Origin: Epiperipatus broadwayi | Lineage: Eukaryota; Onychophora; Udeonychophora; Euonychophora; Peripatidae | NCBI GenBank assembly: GCA_028023455.1 | Contig: JAQFVV010012402.1 | Location: 16,246,935-16,310,934 of the forward strand | DNA length: 64,000 bases | Reading direction: 5' to 3' | Shown: piece by piece, positions 23,690 through 37,358 of the stretch | How the letters are laid out: each line of letters starts with the position of its first letter | How positions within the stretch are numbered: the first letter of the stretch is position 1 | Translations under genes and position numbers: made by a program | Notes under the pieces: model-generated | The model's database searches: none | What the model was told of the DNA's origin: nothing | The model's input: only the letters and a program-made list of their open reading frames with translations

Positions 23690-24332
23690 AATAAAAATTG
23701 TTTTTTTTCATTGCATATTTGCACATTACTTATATAATTTTTTGAAAATGGTATATAATTTTTTTTATAAAGATTATTAATGTTCTCTATGATAGTTTAG
23801 ATGATTATACACTATATTTTTTATCTGTCATAGCATTTTAAGTTTAAAATGATATCATTTGGATTTATGAATAAAGCTCATAAATTCATTTAAATAATTG
23901 TAGTATTTATACCTCTGCTAATTTCAGTGATCTAAACAAAAGGTAACTCCTAATATTTAAAATATGTATCTATTTTTTTTTTTTTTACAGATCCAAGGAA
24001 ATCCAATTTATATTCCTTTAGGCATTGAAGGCTTGACTTTAATAATAAATTAAACATATTATGAAAAACTTATATTTTTCAATGTCAGGTGAATTTTTAC
24101 TGTATCTAAGAACATTTAAAATTTACTTGTCAAATTTTAGTTAGTTGGGCAATATGATTATTAATTTAGCATGAAATGGTTCAGAAATATCTATACTAAG
24201 TATGTTTTAAAATAGACTAAACTGAAAAATCATATACATATCACTATGTATTACGTCAAACTGAAACCTTTGATTAATTAACAGAACACTGGACTTCAAC
24301 ATTATCTTTAGGTTGTTCTTAACTTACTGTTT

Positions 24333-24357
24333 ACACACACACACACACACACACACA
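24333..24357. repeat. (CA)n microsatellite
   Basis: About 12 uninterrupted AC/CA units within intron A. Confidence 0.95.
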
Positions 24358-25167
24358 AAGCATCACATGACCTACCCTGTTTACATTTAACATATGCTTT
24401 AAAAAGTGGTAATTTAATGCATTTATTATATATTATAAGTGTCAATAAACATTAGATGGCAATATTTTAATTCCAGTGCTCAATTTTAACTCTTCATAGT
24501 ACAAGTTAATAATCTAAATTCAGAAACATCCTAGGTTTTAAACCCAAGTCAATCTAATTTTAGTTATATATTTTAGTGACTACAATAAATATCATAAAAC
24601 TAGAAAATAATCTGGGCATATTAATGTTAATATTCATTGATTACTGACTCAATAGACAAATACAGCAAACTGACATCTATAATCATCAAAGTCTTGTAAT
24701 TATCTTTAATGCCCTATATGATTTGATGCAGTGATAGAATAATCAAACTGAGAGCTAAAGGTTAATGTATCAAATAATTATATTCATTTCAGGTGCTGTA
24801 ATGCTACATCATCTTCTGATTACTAATTGTTCAATCATTTTTATATGTTAAATTAACAAAGTTAATTTTAATACAATAGCTGACAATCTTTTTTATTTTG
24901 GGTCATTCGTTCTATATCACATCCTGTTTGTAGGTCAAATGAGCAAATCAGTTATATAACATGATGAATACCAATAAATTTTATATATATCATAAAAAAT
25001 GATAATAAAAATGCATTAATATGCATTTGAAGATAAAATATTCTTCTTATAATGCAAATTCAAGAAACAAACAAGGACACATTGCAGAAAACGTATTATT
25101 CTTTTATTAAATTGATTAAAAAAATACAAACAGTAGAAACATACAAAAGTTACAATTATATAAATTA

Positions 25168-26019
25168 CATTCAAAGATCAGCCTTTCAAGCTAATTGTGC
25201 ATGCGTCTTCTGCGAGTGTTAAATAATAAATGAATACTTCACTCTACAATACAAGATATAGTATTTATGTAGGAATAAAAGGAATCCTCTTATTCCTATG
25301 ACTCAAATTCTTTTATATGAGCAAATCTGAAGTACTGTTGAGTAAAGTGTGAGAGTAGAATTCTCACTTTAAATTACTATCTACGATGTTGGAATGAATG
25401 ACGTCGGTGAAATTGTCTAGAATTTACTAAACGTCACTCTAAGTGAAACTTAATTATAAGTTTTGCTCATATAAGATTTGCTCATATAAAAGAATTTGAG
25501 TCATAGGAATAAGAGGATTCCTTTTATTCCTGCATAAATACTATATCTTGTATTGTAGAGTGAAGTATTCATTTATTATTTAACACTCGCAGAAGACGCA
25601 TGCACAATTAGCTTGAAAGGCTGATCTTTGAATGTAATACAATTGTATGCATAGCATCATATAAAAATAAATGCTTATTTACTTATAATTAAGTTTCACT
25701 TAGAGTGACATTTAGTAAATTCTAGACAATTTCACCGACGTCATTCATTCCAACATCGTAGATAGTAATTTAAAGTGAGAATTCTACTCTCACGCTTTAC
25801 TCAACAGTACTTCAGATTTGCTCATATAAAAGAATTTGAGTCATAGGAATAAGAGGATTTCTTTTATTCCTGCATAAATACTATACCTTGTATTGTAGAG
25901 TGAAGTATTCATTTATTATTTAACACTCGCAGAAGACGCATGCACAATTAGCTTGAAAGGCTGATCTTTGAATGCAATACAATTGTATGCATAGCGTCAT
26001 ATAAAATAAATGCTTATTT
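25168..26019. mobile_element. Inverted-arm element, family C, second copy
   Basis: One plus-oriented unit (25168 to about 25450, lacking its head) is followed by two minus-oriented units (about 25460-25690 and 25690-26019). They are the same sequence family as 15089-15889 (shared gctaattgtgca, aatacaagatatagtattta, ggaataaaaggaatcctctt). A 14-bp duplication, aattatataaatta, sits at 25154-25167 and 26020-26033. The plus/minus order differs from the first copy, so the unit arrangement is not fixed. The element is in intron A of the EGF/SEA gene. Confidence 0.78.
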
Positions 26020-26033
26020 AATTATATAAATTA

Positions 26034-29000
26034 AAAATTTAACTATGAACTGTAATAAAAATTAGAGCAATGCTTTCTAATCTTCATATTATCTGTAAGA
26101 AGTTCATAATATGGTTTGTAATTTTCTTTGCAAACATAATATTTTGAATTTTCATATTTCAATTGATTTCTTAATAGATTTAAAATATAATTCATTTAAG
26201 AAGAGATTTGTTCACAGATGTAAGCATATACAGAATAAAATAAACTTCATTAAAAGAAAGATGGGCTTAGAAAGTAAACAATGAATGATACCTGATATTT
26301 AGAATTTAAAATGGAATTTAAAAAGTCTGTGAAAATGGAAATTTTCTGTTCCTATTCTGTTTTTTTTTTTTTTTTTTTAAAAAAAATGCTTATTTACAAA
26401 TAAATGAGGTTTTTGAAGGTTACTATTTAGAATATGGTAGATTTATTATATAAATATAATAATATGCCAATATCTAAGCAAAGTATAATTAAGCCCTTTT
26501 ATAGATTCACTAATTTTTTTTATTAATTATTATTTTAATAGTGAAATTCTCAGATTTGCCCTTCAATTGCAAAAGTAACAAAGCCCAGAGACCTTAATTA
26601 TTTAAAAGATCTTACTTTATGAAGACCCATACATGGAAATATAAAATGGTTCTTTTTTCATACAAATCTATTCCTCAATCAAAAATTTTATCCAGACATT
26701 CCAATTGGCTCAAATGAAATTTTTAAAAAGCATAATATAAAAAATATATATTTTTACAAAAATTATTTTTTTTATATTGCAATGTAATAAAATAAATTAC
26801 ATATTATGATAGATCTTTTCTATCTCAATATTTATTTAGAAATATTTCATGGTTGGCAAACACAAGCTTAATTTCAATTCTTAAGTTTTTTTTATATATG
26901 CATGTATTATATATGCTCACACATTGATATGGGTTTGTGTTTACTATAGTTTGATCAATATTATTTTGATTTGAAAATTTAAAAAAATTTTGTAACTAAA
27001 ATTATTATAAATTTGTTTAAAATTCATATTCCAGGAACACTACTTAACCTATAAAATTTTTATCAATTTTTAATTATTTTTTATTTTTAGCCAATTAAAA
27101 AACTCTTATAAAATCAATTTTTTTTATTAAATCTTATTCCTGTTTTTAATATTTTGTTATCTGTGAATTTACAGATTGATCTAATTAAAAATGTTTGGTA
27201 AACTGTTAAATAAAAATAATTATTGGCTTAGTAGATTAAGAAAGTTCTAGTAAATCTATTGATGAAATAATTACTGGATTATCTAAGTGAAAAATGTAAT
27301 CACTGACTTTATTAATTAAAAACTTCTTGCAAAAGGAGTGAGCTTGCTAATGAAAAATTTAGTGCTGTAAAAAGATCAGCTCAGAATTATATTTTATTCA
27401 GCATTCTTTTTTTGTTCTGCATTGAATCTGCTTTTACTTATGATCATTACCTTTGCCTATTAAGCATGATTTATTCAGAACTTTTATCAGCATTCTTGTT
27501 AAAAACCATGTGTGGCTAAAGTACCGGGAAACAAACTCCATTCTCCAGTATGTAGCCTATAGCCATCAGACACCAATTTTACTTGCTTGAGAAACAACTA
27601 AGTGTTAGACACTTTGTCAAAGTTGTAGTTCAACAATGCATATATATATAATTTCCAGAAAATATCCCATTGCATATTGCTACTCATGCTGTTTGAATTT
27701 CAGATTTTATATTTATTCACAGAGGGTGTTGCTGAAAAAACATAATGTTTGAGAGAGTGATTTTAACATTTTATATAATTTTCAATATTAATGTCGCTAT
27801 ATTATCAAATTCAAAATCTGAAATAATGAAACTAAACTACAATTACTAATACACCATTAAAATTAATTATTTTCACTATAAATACTTACTTTTATTATAA
27901 AAAACAAATTAAAATAATAATAAAGAAAAATCTTTATAAAAACATGACTTACCTTATATATATAATATAAAATAAAATGTCTGTTAATTAGAACAAAATT
28001 AGAGTTATATTTATTATTTTTATTATGATATATATATAAATGCACAACAGTAAATAAAACTCGAAGACAGTTGTCATGATCCAGACGTTGTGCTTCTAAA
28101 TACAATTAGCTGTTGAAATTTCTGCATTCATTTAATATATAAATTATATGCAATTTAAAATATCTTAAGAACATTAAATGTAAATAATACCTTTTCAGTG
28201 CTGAGCAATTTTTCAAAAACAATCATATATATTGTAACTGGATCCCAATTACTGCTTACAAAGGGGATGCTCATGACCAACACATTGATCAAAAATGTAA
28301 CAGACAGTCCTTTAAACTACCACGATCAGACTCTCTTTGTTCATAAATGAGCTGACCTGTTGGCCCAATCATTAACTATGATGAGAATACTGAGGGACAT
28401 TATCAGCTTAGAGCCTATTGCTGATAATGTTAACTCTAACTCAGTAATATTTCCTACTCATCATCTGGATGTAAACTCATGCTACCTAAGTATGCAAGAA
28501 TATTTAGAAATTTTGGCTAGTTATATTTTGAAAGACCAGAATGACACCACTAGCAAAATAGATTTAAACCTACAATCCTTGAAGAGATCCTGTTAGCTTC
28601 AGATCTTAGCTCTGGGAATGTTGCACTACTTAGTTAAGTTGATGAAATGCACAAATAAAAAGTGAACAGGACAAAACAGATGTAACAATAACAACAATAA
28701 TTTTATTCTGATTAAAAACACAGAAGTAGTTTTACGTCATCTCACATAATTGCTATTATCAACCCTGACAAGGCATTCTGCATCATTAGTTAATAATACT
28801 GCATTCCCCTTTCTTTTTAAATTAAATAAATACACATACTAATAAAATATATACTTTTATTACCCAGATGCTGTGTTAAGATTAAATTTATATATATGAG
28901 GAAAAAAAACAAATCATATTTTAAAAAAAGATAATTCACACATATGTAAAATGTACAAAATATACATACACACTTTACTCTAAACATACATATAATATTA

Positions 29001-30371
29001 AGAATACATGGGGTTAATATCAAGAAAAATTGATATTGGTAAATAATTTACTGAGAGAAAAAAATATTTATGTTTGTTTAAAATTAGAATGTCATAATAA
29101 ATAATTAATTACTCTTACTTTAAGTCCTGGGTCATTATTTTTTTGATTTTTATTTTTGTCCATTATCTTTAGTCAGCAAAATGTGATGATATCAGAAAAA
29201 TTATAAAATAATACTTTGATTCAGAAAATAATCCTTGTGAATATTTTTTTCTATCTGTTCTCAAAGTTTCAAGATGAAATAAAATAGTTATCAAGAATAG
29301 ATAGTTGAAGTACCTTTATCATTTAATTCCCAGAGTTTAAAATGAGTTCTTCATTTACTAGTTCTCCTATACACTTTATAGTCATATATTTTTTATTTAT
29401 GTACTTTGAGGAAAATTACGAATTTTGCAAAGATGAAATAGTTCACTATAATTCTTCCACAATCAGTTTGTATCTTGCCATTAGTTTGAATGGTATTTGT
29501 TTTTTTCTTCTTCTCTTGAAAGACATACTTAGGTATTTATATATGATAGATCTGGGGATAAGGCAATTAAATTTTCTTTCTCTTTATGCTAAACATTTTA
29601 TTTTCTTACTGTTAAATTATTGTCAAACCATAGTTACTACTTAAAATGCTAAATGAATGTGTTTTGTTATCTTTTCTTTTTAATGATTATAAGAATTAAT
29701 TTACTAAGGAACCTTTTTTATTTAAAAAGAACAGTTGTTATAGAATTGTTAAAACACTTTATAGAACTATAAGTTAGCTATGTAATAGTGATTATGAATT
29801 TATTTTTTAAAAAGAATTATGTTAGATAGAATAACTTGCATGCTGAAAAGAAAGTAAAACCTAAGAGTTTGATAAACAATATGTACAAGAGTCAGGAATA
29901 AATTTACTAGAGTAATGAGTATTTTTATATCATGATAAAATAAAACTTGGAAATAACTATGGCTACTGTATATACTTTTTACAATACCCATTTATGAGGT
30001 TTATTAATGATCCTATTAAAAACGATCAAGCTTATATTTATTTTCAAAATTAGGATTTAGAATTAACTCACTGAATTTTATGTATATACTATAAAGACAA
30101 TAATAATAAAAAATATATATTAAGAAAAAAAATACATATCTAATTGTGTAATAGCTATTTAATGTTTCAATCAGAGATAGGCTTTCTTCAGAAATTAAAA
30201 CTAAATGATAAAGAATATCCAAAGTACAAAAATTCTTTTGAAGCATATATGTGTGTAATGGGTACATTGTCAAATCTTATTCTTGACTAAATGTTAGATA
30301 TAAATAAAATAAACTGAATTATTTTTAATCCTTTAATGATGTTGATAACCATCTCTATTTTTTTTAAACAG
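26034..30371. other. Intron A, right part: AT-rich, no gene recognised
   Basis: Poly-T/poly-A run at about 26360-26388 and scattered short ORFs (28360-28596, 29342-29644 and others) without motifs. They have neither splice signals in phase nor domain similarity and are treated as chance. Confidence 0.5.
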
Positions 30372-30481
30372 CTATCAAGACTTTCAAAGTCATTATCTGG
30401 TTCAAAATGCCTTACAAAGAAGTTTTTCAAGAATTTGATTCCCCAGAATATCTAGAGATGGTTGTAATGATGATTGACTTG
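30372..30481 (+). CDS. EGF/SEA gene, exon B: N-terminal half of SEA domain
   Basis: This 110-nt exon is preceded by a T-rich tract and AACAG, and followed by donor TTG|GTAAAT. Entry is phase 1, matching exon A; exit is phase 0, matching exon C. The 37 residues run from IKTFKVIIWFKMPY to the EMVVMMIDL segment. They fit the first beta strand and first helix of a SEA domain (a hydrophobic strand, then F-x-x-x-F-x-x-x-x-S and an amphipathic helix). The exon is short and starts with no methionine, so only splice phase and domain continuity with exon C reveal it. Intron A upstream is 8.5 kb and holds a foldback element, a LINE end and a (CA)n tract. Confidence 0.78.
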
Positions 30482-30654
30482 GTAAATTATCTGGCTATAT
30501 ATGCTTACATGTAAATATATGAATGTATTTGTTATTTGACTTTCCAATAAATCATCTGGGTTAAGAACTTTATTATTTATGAATGGTTGATTTATTATAC
30601 ACAAATATGTAATTTGCTGTAATTAACACAAATATTCTTAAAATATAATTTTTG

Positions 30655-31400
30655 TCACATGTCTATTTATCTATCTGTTTATTTGATTTTCCACATAATT
30701 ATTCATCTATTTATATATTCATCTATTCATACATCTAACTGCCTGCTTTTTTCATGCACCTCATCTATTCATTTATTCTTTCACATATCTATATCTAACA
30801 ATCTATGCATCTATCAATTCATTCTAATCATTTATCTAACTATCCACCAATTCATTTATCTATATATCCATCTGCATACATATTTTTATATTTATCAACC
30901 CATCTATGAATCTGTATATGCACCTACATACATACCACCTGTTTGCATAGTTATCTACTCAATCCATATACCCAACTAACAACCAATTCATTGTTTTACT
31001 AAACATAAGTACTTCCTATCTCTCTATACACCTGGCTATCCATTTATCTATATTTATTTATTCTTCTATTTATCTGTTCATTTCTTTGTTTATTTCTCTA
31101 CCTATATACCTGTATAATTTTCTCACTTTCAACATTTATTTCCTCTTTCCTATCTTTTTACTCAACTATCAACTTTCTTTTCTATTTACCTTTCTGCCTA
31201 TCACTTCCTATTTTACCTATCTATCTACCTACTTGACTTTCCTCGTTTCTACTTATTTACCTATTTACTTATCTGCCTTGCAACTTTCTTATCAGCATTT
31301 CTTTCTTTCTACTTATTTATCTACCTATTTTCTTGACAGTTCTATCTACTTACCAATCTACTTATCTATCTACTATTACTATACATTTATGTAATTTGTT
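30655..31400 (+). repeat. Long degenerate CTAT/TTTA-type tetranucleotide tract
   Basis: About 750 bp of interrupted tetranucleotide-like sequence (ctat, ttat, catc, tacc), pyrimidine-biased on the + strand. The two ORFs inside it (30659-30979 and 31086-31394, full of Tyr, Leu, Ile and Ser) are a by-product of the repeat. It begins about 170 bp after SEA exon B. Confidence 0.8.
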
Positions 31401-32640
31401 TATTTAACAATGGCCCTTAAATATTATTTACACTCAAACATAACTATATATATATATTTAAGGTTGTAAAGGGCTTATTAAAATATTTAAAGTAACGTTA
31501 TTGAATTAATGGCAAGAAATAAACTAGCATTAACAATGACCAATTAATATTGTTATAACCATTTGTCTAATTTTTCAAGCTGTATTCAGACAAAGAACTT
31601 AATATAAATACAAATTATTCATTCATACATATATAAATATATGAACAAATTCTGCAGTAAAAAAACACATATATTTTTTATACTGATATTTTTAAAAAAG
31701 CTTTTGCTATAACAATCGAGGTAAAATTATTTGGATGGCAAGGTTGTGACCTGACTAAGTCTGACTACTCTGTTTTTTTTAGTAATATTAAACCATAACA
31801 ATTATATAAATAAATATATACTTAAATAAAAATTTTAAAACTTTAATGCTTCGAAACATTCAATGACCATCAGTTTTATTGATGAACATGCATGTGCCAA
31901 ATTTTAATTTTGCTAAAAACTTTTAAAGATTTTTCACAATACTGATAAGTATTTTTAATTTGGTGAATATAATGCATGAACATCAAAATAGAACTTAGCT
32001 ACTGATGAGTCACAGATATTGGATAATTCACTGATGTTAGATATGAGAATTATCTTCAAATAATCAATAAGCAATGCCTAACCAAGAATGTGATCTTGTT
32101 GTCTTGTAAGATGGAATGTTGATCCATGAGTGTTAGTTACAGTTTCCAATATAAGCAGTCATTTCCATATTATGATGTTGTCTTTATTTTTATCTTACTA
32201 TCTTGAGACACTTAGTCTGATATAAGGACAGTCATTATATGTTTCTAGTGTCATTGTTAATCTCTTTATTCTAACTGTGATAATGCTATATCTTCATTAA
32301 AGCAATCACACTTCAAACTTTAATTATATGTATAGAAATTCTGATTTTAATGTTTTCATTCTTCTTTGTATGCAATAAATATGTAACGCTCTCAGTATCT
32401 TAAAAAAAGTGATATGATAGATTTAGTAGAATGATAGTCTTGGCATCTGCTTAAATGATTTATTAGTAAGTTAGTGACTCATAAAATTATTCATGCAAGT
32501 TATCAAATTTCAGAAATAGAATTTCACTTGCAAAGGATTGTATGTTCTGATAGCCTTGTTTAAAAATCCCCCATCTCTTACAAATGTTGTAAGTTCTTAA
32601 TAAAGCAGATTTAATAATATTTCTTACAACATCAGATAAG
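31401..32640. other. Intron B segment with no recognisable feature
   Basis: AT-rich sequence; no ORF, RNA gene or repeat structure identified. Confidence 0.45.
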
Positions 32641-32655
32641 AAAAACATGTTTATT

Positions 32656-32756
32656 GCCAAGTATTGGTGGCCGAGTGGTCAGCGCAGCTGCCTTGCAAGC
32701 AGTTGTCCACAGGTTAGCTGGTTTGCTTCCCAGCCGATGCTATGACACATGAAAAA
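32656..32756 (+). mobile_element. tRNA-derived SINE (copy 2, cleanest)
   Basis: The head contains box A TGGCCGAGTGG and box B GGTTTGCTTCC at tRNA-like spacing, with an anticodon-arm-like ccttgcaagcag between them, then a short body and a poly-A end. A 15-bp duplication, aaaaacatgtttatt, flanks it (32641-32655, 32757-32771). The exact duplication suggests a fairly recent insertion. It is a pol III retroposon, not a functional tRNA: the acceptor stem does not close well and box B deviates. Confidence 0.88.
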
Positions 32757-32771
32757 AAAAACATGTTTATT

Positions 32772-35700
32772 AGATTGCTAATTTATACAAATTACAATAC
32801 TCTCTACTATTTTAAGTACCTAGATTATGACTAATGACTGATGTGAATTCTTCAAAACATTCACGTAGAATAATGCTTAAATATTTAAAAAGTTGTAACA
32901 CTTTTAGTCTCATACAGCTGTTTCTAGTTGAATTTATTACAGAGGCAGGAAGTTTTATTGAATAAGAATATAGCTGTAAGTTATAAGTATAAACTTATTT
33001 TGAAAATCCTTTTTTTTTTTTAAACAAAGAAGATTCCAAGATGCTGGATAAACACTATGAACTATTTTTTAATATTAAAATCCATAGATTTATCAGTGAA
33101 ATATTAAATATATTAAAAATTTTGCATGTAATTGCTCAATTAAAATATCATTTACTAATTCAATTAAGATTTTTTTCTTATAAAAAGATAAAATAAAAAA
33201 AGGTATTATGAGCAGCTGTATCAATCTTAAAATTCAAAAAGTCTTATCCTAAACAGTGACCTATGTTCAAGTATTGAGGAGTTTATATACGGCAAAGATT
33301 TTATATTTTATGTATTTTTGCATACAATATCATTACTAATACTATAGCTATTGCTTAAGTGTTTTATGGAGAGCAAAGGACTTTCTAAACAGGCATATTC
33401 AAACACATAATCATTCCTAGAGTGAAACTTCTGTACCATGCCCAATTTCAAACAGTTCATTGCTGATTTTACTGCATTGTGCAAAGTGGCAGTTGAGGAT
33501 TTCCAGTCTACTAAGTCTATATATATATCATTTTCCCTGAATGCTGGTCTTTATATACATTACATTTTCATATATATATATTGTAACGGGCACACATGCT
33601 GTTACATTATAAAGTCAAATCTTGTATTATGATTTGTAGAGGTCTCTCTTGTTAAAAATTAAGCACTCAAGGCGCATGCACTAAGGTTTTAGCCTTATAT
33701 AAGTATTATTATAATAAATAAAATTAGAAATTAAAAATAAAAAGTTTGCAAATAAAAATTTGTTTTTAAAAATTAAAAATTGAAAATTAAAAGTCATCTA
33801 AACTTATATATATATAAATAAAATTGCACAGATGAAAAATTATTAAAAAAAACCTTTATTTTAAAAAAAGTATTTTAGAACTAAATTTTCAGAAAGAACT
33901 GATTTAAAAATAAAAATATATCTAAGAATGTACAAAATTTAATTAATTCTATTGTGTAAAAAGGCTAAAAATGGAAATGATTATTTTTAATTAGTCAAAG
34001 TAAACTAGTCTTTGGGCATCTCAAAATTTATAATTAAAGGTCAGATAGGAGAAAAACAATAAGAACAGAATAGCCAATAAAAAAAAAATCCCTTAGGAAA
34101 CAAACCACAGTGAAAGAATCATCATCATCATCATGTCATGTCCAGTTAATCCTCAATTTTAATATAAAAAGGAAAAGATTGGAAATAAAATTATGTGTGT
34201 GCTATATGTGTTAAGTCTGGGAAAGTTGAAGAAGGGATTGAAAAGATGCACTTTCAATCCCTTCAGTTTTTCTAAAAGAAGAAATGAAATATCATTTTCC
34301 TATATTGTGGACCCCAGGACATCAGGGTCCTGCAATAAAAACCTGCAAAGAACTATACCAGCTTTAGTAAAGGACCTCCGGTTGAATACCAATAGAATGG
34401 CAAACAGCATATCAGTCTCCCCAGGATATTGTGGAAATTAAAAACAAAGGGATCCAATTTACAAACAATTAAAAAGTATGGACTTTCTCTGTTAAAACCA
34501 TAAGAACTTTATATAACTAATGAACTTTAACTATAAAACTTTCCTAGTATTTAAATAGAAATAGAAATTCCTATCTGACCAAACTAAATCATTTTTTAAT
34601 AATTATTTTTATTGAACGTATTTTTTTAAAATCATTTCTATTAATTTATTTTTCCCATTTTCTTAAGTGTTTATTATGATTTTTTTTACATTAAGCTAAA
34701 ACTTTTAATTAAATCATGTTAAATTTAGGTCGGGCATGAATGGCTGCATAGATTCGAAAAGTTATGTTAGTTTAAGAGATGGTAAATCTTAGGTTATTTG
34801 TTTCACAGTTGGATTGGGTCAATGGATTGGATGTATTGGTGTAATTAGTAAATATAGCATGAAGATCTGCTATGTGCAGGATCACATTATACACTGCACA
34901 TGGGCAAAATAAGCCTATTTCTTATGGATTATCAGAGTCAGACAGTATTTCCTGCACCTTGGATCACCCCTTTAGCCTATGGAATGGAATCATCAGTCAG
35001 CAAAAAGGACCGCAATCCTTTCCTATGGAGTTTTTTTTGTATTGTTCTTCTCACCAGACAGATGTAGCATTCCTGTACTGGACGAGGGACAATTTCTTCT
35101 ACAACCATGCTGTTCAGATGTACATTTCTGACAGTACGGTATTGTGCTGTTGTATTCATGCTGCATTGAATACATCGATATATCAGATAGATTGGCATTA
35201 GTTTGACTGTGAACTCTTGGCCTGGGGTTAAATAAGGGAGATAGAATATTTTATTTTCTAAGTGCAATCTATGTAGTCTATCCATACTCAACACTCTAAT
35301 AAAATATTAATGAATTCATCTGTACAAACTTTTAAAATAAAAGGTTAAAATTTAAATTAAATTAAGTTCTGAAGTAAAAGTTATACAAAAGTAAATAATT
35401 CTGAATTTTATATATGTGCAAAGTAAATGTTTCTGTGTATTGTTAATCTGGCAGTGGCTTATATCTTATTTTTTTATCTTTCTTTCTTTAAAATAAGGTA
35501 TATATTATCTCTACTGCTCCACAAGCTAGTGACTGGAGTATAACAGTCTATAATAAAATAAAATTGGATCTTAATGGGATGTATTTGCCTACTATATAAA
35601 TTTTCCAGGTTTGAATGGGCTGGTGGCACCCTTGTATGGCAGATATGGTAAGACTCCAAATTCTTCCTGACCATTATAATATATATATATATATTAATGG

Positions 35701-36410
35701 GATCCCCAAAATAATCAGGATCATTCGCTGGTTTGCATGCCTGTTGTAGTATATGCTTCAGCTGTTACATATTTCTTTCAGGTACCCTTCTGCATTAATA
35801 TGACAAATGGCATCACTGTGTGAAATTAAGATGCCATGCAACACATATTTTTGTAAAGTACATTTCACGTATTTATCAATTTTTTCAATGACTGAAAAGT
35901 TTGAACAAAAATTCTATTTTTGTTTACAGAAAACAGCAGCAAAAAGGTTGTAATGCTTAAAATGGATTACAAGCAAGTTGATCTCATAAAAATACAAATT
36001 TATGAGTAGTTTAATTGAAATGTTAAATTGATCAGGTCACTAAAAAGCATCACATGTGAAGTCCAAAGTCAAAACAACCCTGATTTTTTTCCCCAATGCA
36101 AACAGCATTTTTATCTCAGATTTAGTTTGTAATGATCAGGCATTTTGTTTGCAAATTCTGAAACATTTATGTAATGTCATGAAATGTAAATATCCTATTT
36201 TGTGGCAAAGAAAAGAATGCAAGCTTCACCCAACAAAGGGTCATCTCTCAAAGCCTTGAGTTTGAAACAATTTTTAATTAAATTCAGCATGACCCAGCTT
36301 ATCTATCATCTATATTTGTTTGATCTTGCTTTGTATATTCACATCCATATGGAAGAATACATTCCTATCTAGATTTTATAAATTAGGGATCAGTATCGGT
36401 GTGAGCCATC
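32772..36410. other. Intron B segment: unresolved, with GC-richer islands
   Basis: Islands at about 34190-34440 and 34865-35300 have longer ORFs (82-109 codons on either strand) and look like old repeats, but no domain is recognised. Inverted blocks ggtcagatagga (34042) and tcctatctgacc (34568) may bound a ~540-bp element. An (ATC)n tract lies at 34118-34132. No supported gene. Confidence 0.4.
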
Positions 36411-36419
36411 TCTGTATAT

Positions 36420-36595
36420 ATTGTAGTTTATTGAATTAGGATTAGGACTTAAAAGACCACCCTCAAAGTTATTGTTATATGAAGATGTTTTATTGAGTTA
36501 GCATAGGACTAAAAGGCCATTCCTACAGCAGTTGTACTTTATTGCATTAGGATCTAAAAAATACCATTCCTCATAATTGTTATAAAGATAGTATT
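36420..36595 (+). repeat. Divergent short tandem repeat, three units of ~55-60 bp
   Basis: The block 'tttattg-a-ttag-at-...-aaaa-acca-tcct-...-gttgt' occurs three times in succession (about 36427, 36488, 36538) with 20-30% divergence. Likely a decayed minisatellite. Confidence 0.55.
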
Positions 36596-37358
36596 GATAT
36601 CCATACCATATAAAATATATGTATTGTTAATACTAGAAAATATATGAGTCAAATAAATGTTTTAAATTTATGGGTTCATACATGCATAAAGTTGTGTTTT
36701 AAGTTTATCGATGTTGGGGTTTAATGTATGAAGAATGTACTTTATTATCTACAAATATATTAATACTAATGTAAATGAAAATTAAAAATAATTTAATAAG
36801 GAAACCTTGGACATTTACTTGTAATAATTGTCTTTCTTCTTGGATATAGAAGAAGTCAATAATGTGTAAAGATAAAAGAATAGAAAATAAATTGTATATT
36901 AAGTAATGATTATATTTTATGATAATTTAACTTTCTTTAAATATAAGTTTGCTTGGTCTACTCTTTTTTATTGGAAGTATCATGTTTTCTCTGCAATCTA
37001 GCCTTGCATTACAAATTGGTATTCTATGTGGTGATCATCATTATTCTGTGGAATAAAATACTGTTTTAAATATACATGTGTTGATTTATTTCCTGATGCT
37101 TAAAGCCAGGTGGATCCATGTAACTTATTAGAATGTATTGACATGACTGATTTTTGCCCCAGCAAGATAAGTTAAAGTTTTTTATTTATTTTAATAACAT
37201 CTAGATTAAAATTTCTGTTTTTGGAGAATATTTGTTTAGAGTGTGTATGAGAAAAAAAAGTTGGGGTGAAGAGAGATAGATTTAATTGGATTTGGAAAGA
37301 TTAAGAAAAAATATTGCTAATGTTTGGAGAGTGATTTGAAATTCCGATATTTTAAATA

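Noticed and set aside
28360-28596. 78-codon ORF in intron A considered as an additional exon
   Set aside because: No acceptor/donor in matching phase and no domain; exons A and B already join in phase.
30659-31394. Two long Tyr/Leu/Ile/Ser-rich ORFs resembling membrane proteins
   Set aside because: Produced by the degenerate CTAT/TTTA tract; composition follows the repeat.
32656-32756. Functional tRNA gene
   Set aside because: Box B deviates, the acceptor stem does not pair, and it is flanked by a 15-bp target duplication with a poly-A end: a SINE.
33588-33700. tgtaacgggcacacatgctgttacatt as the start of a solo LTR
   Set aside because: No matching 3' end, target duplication or second copy in the window.
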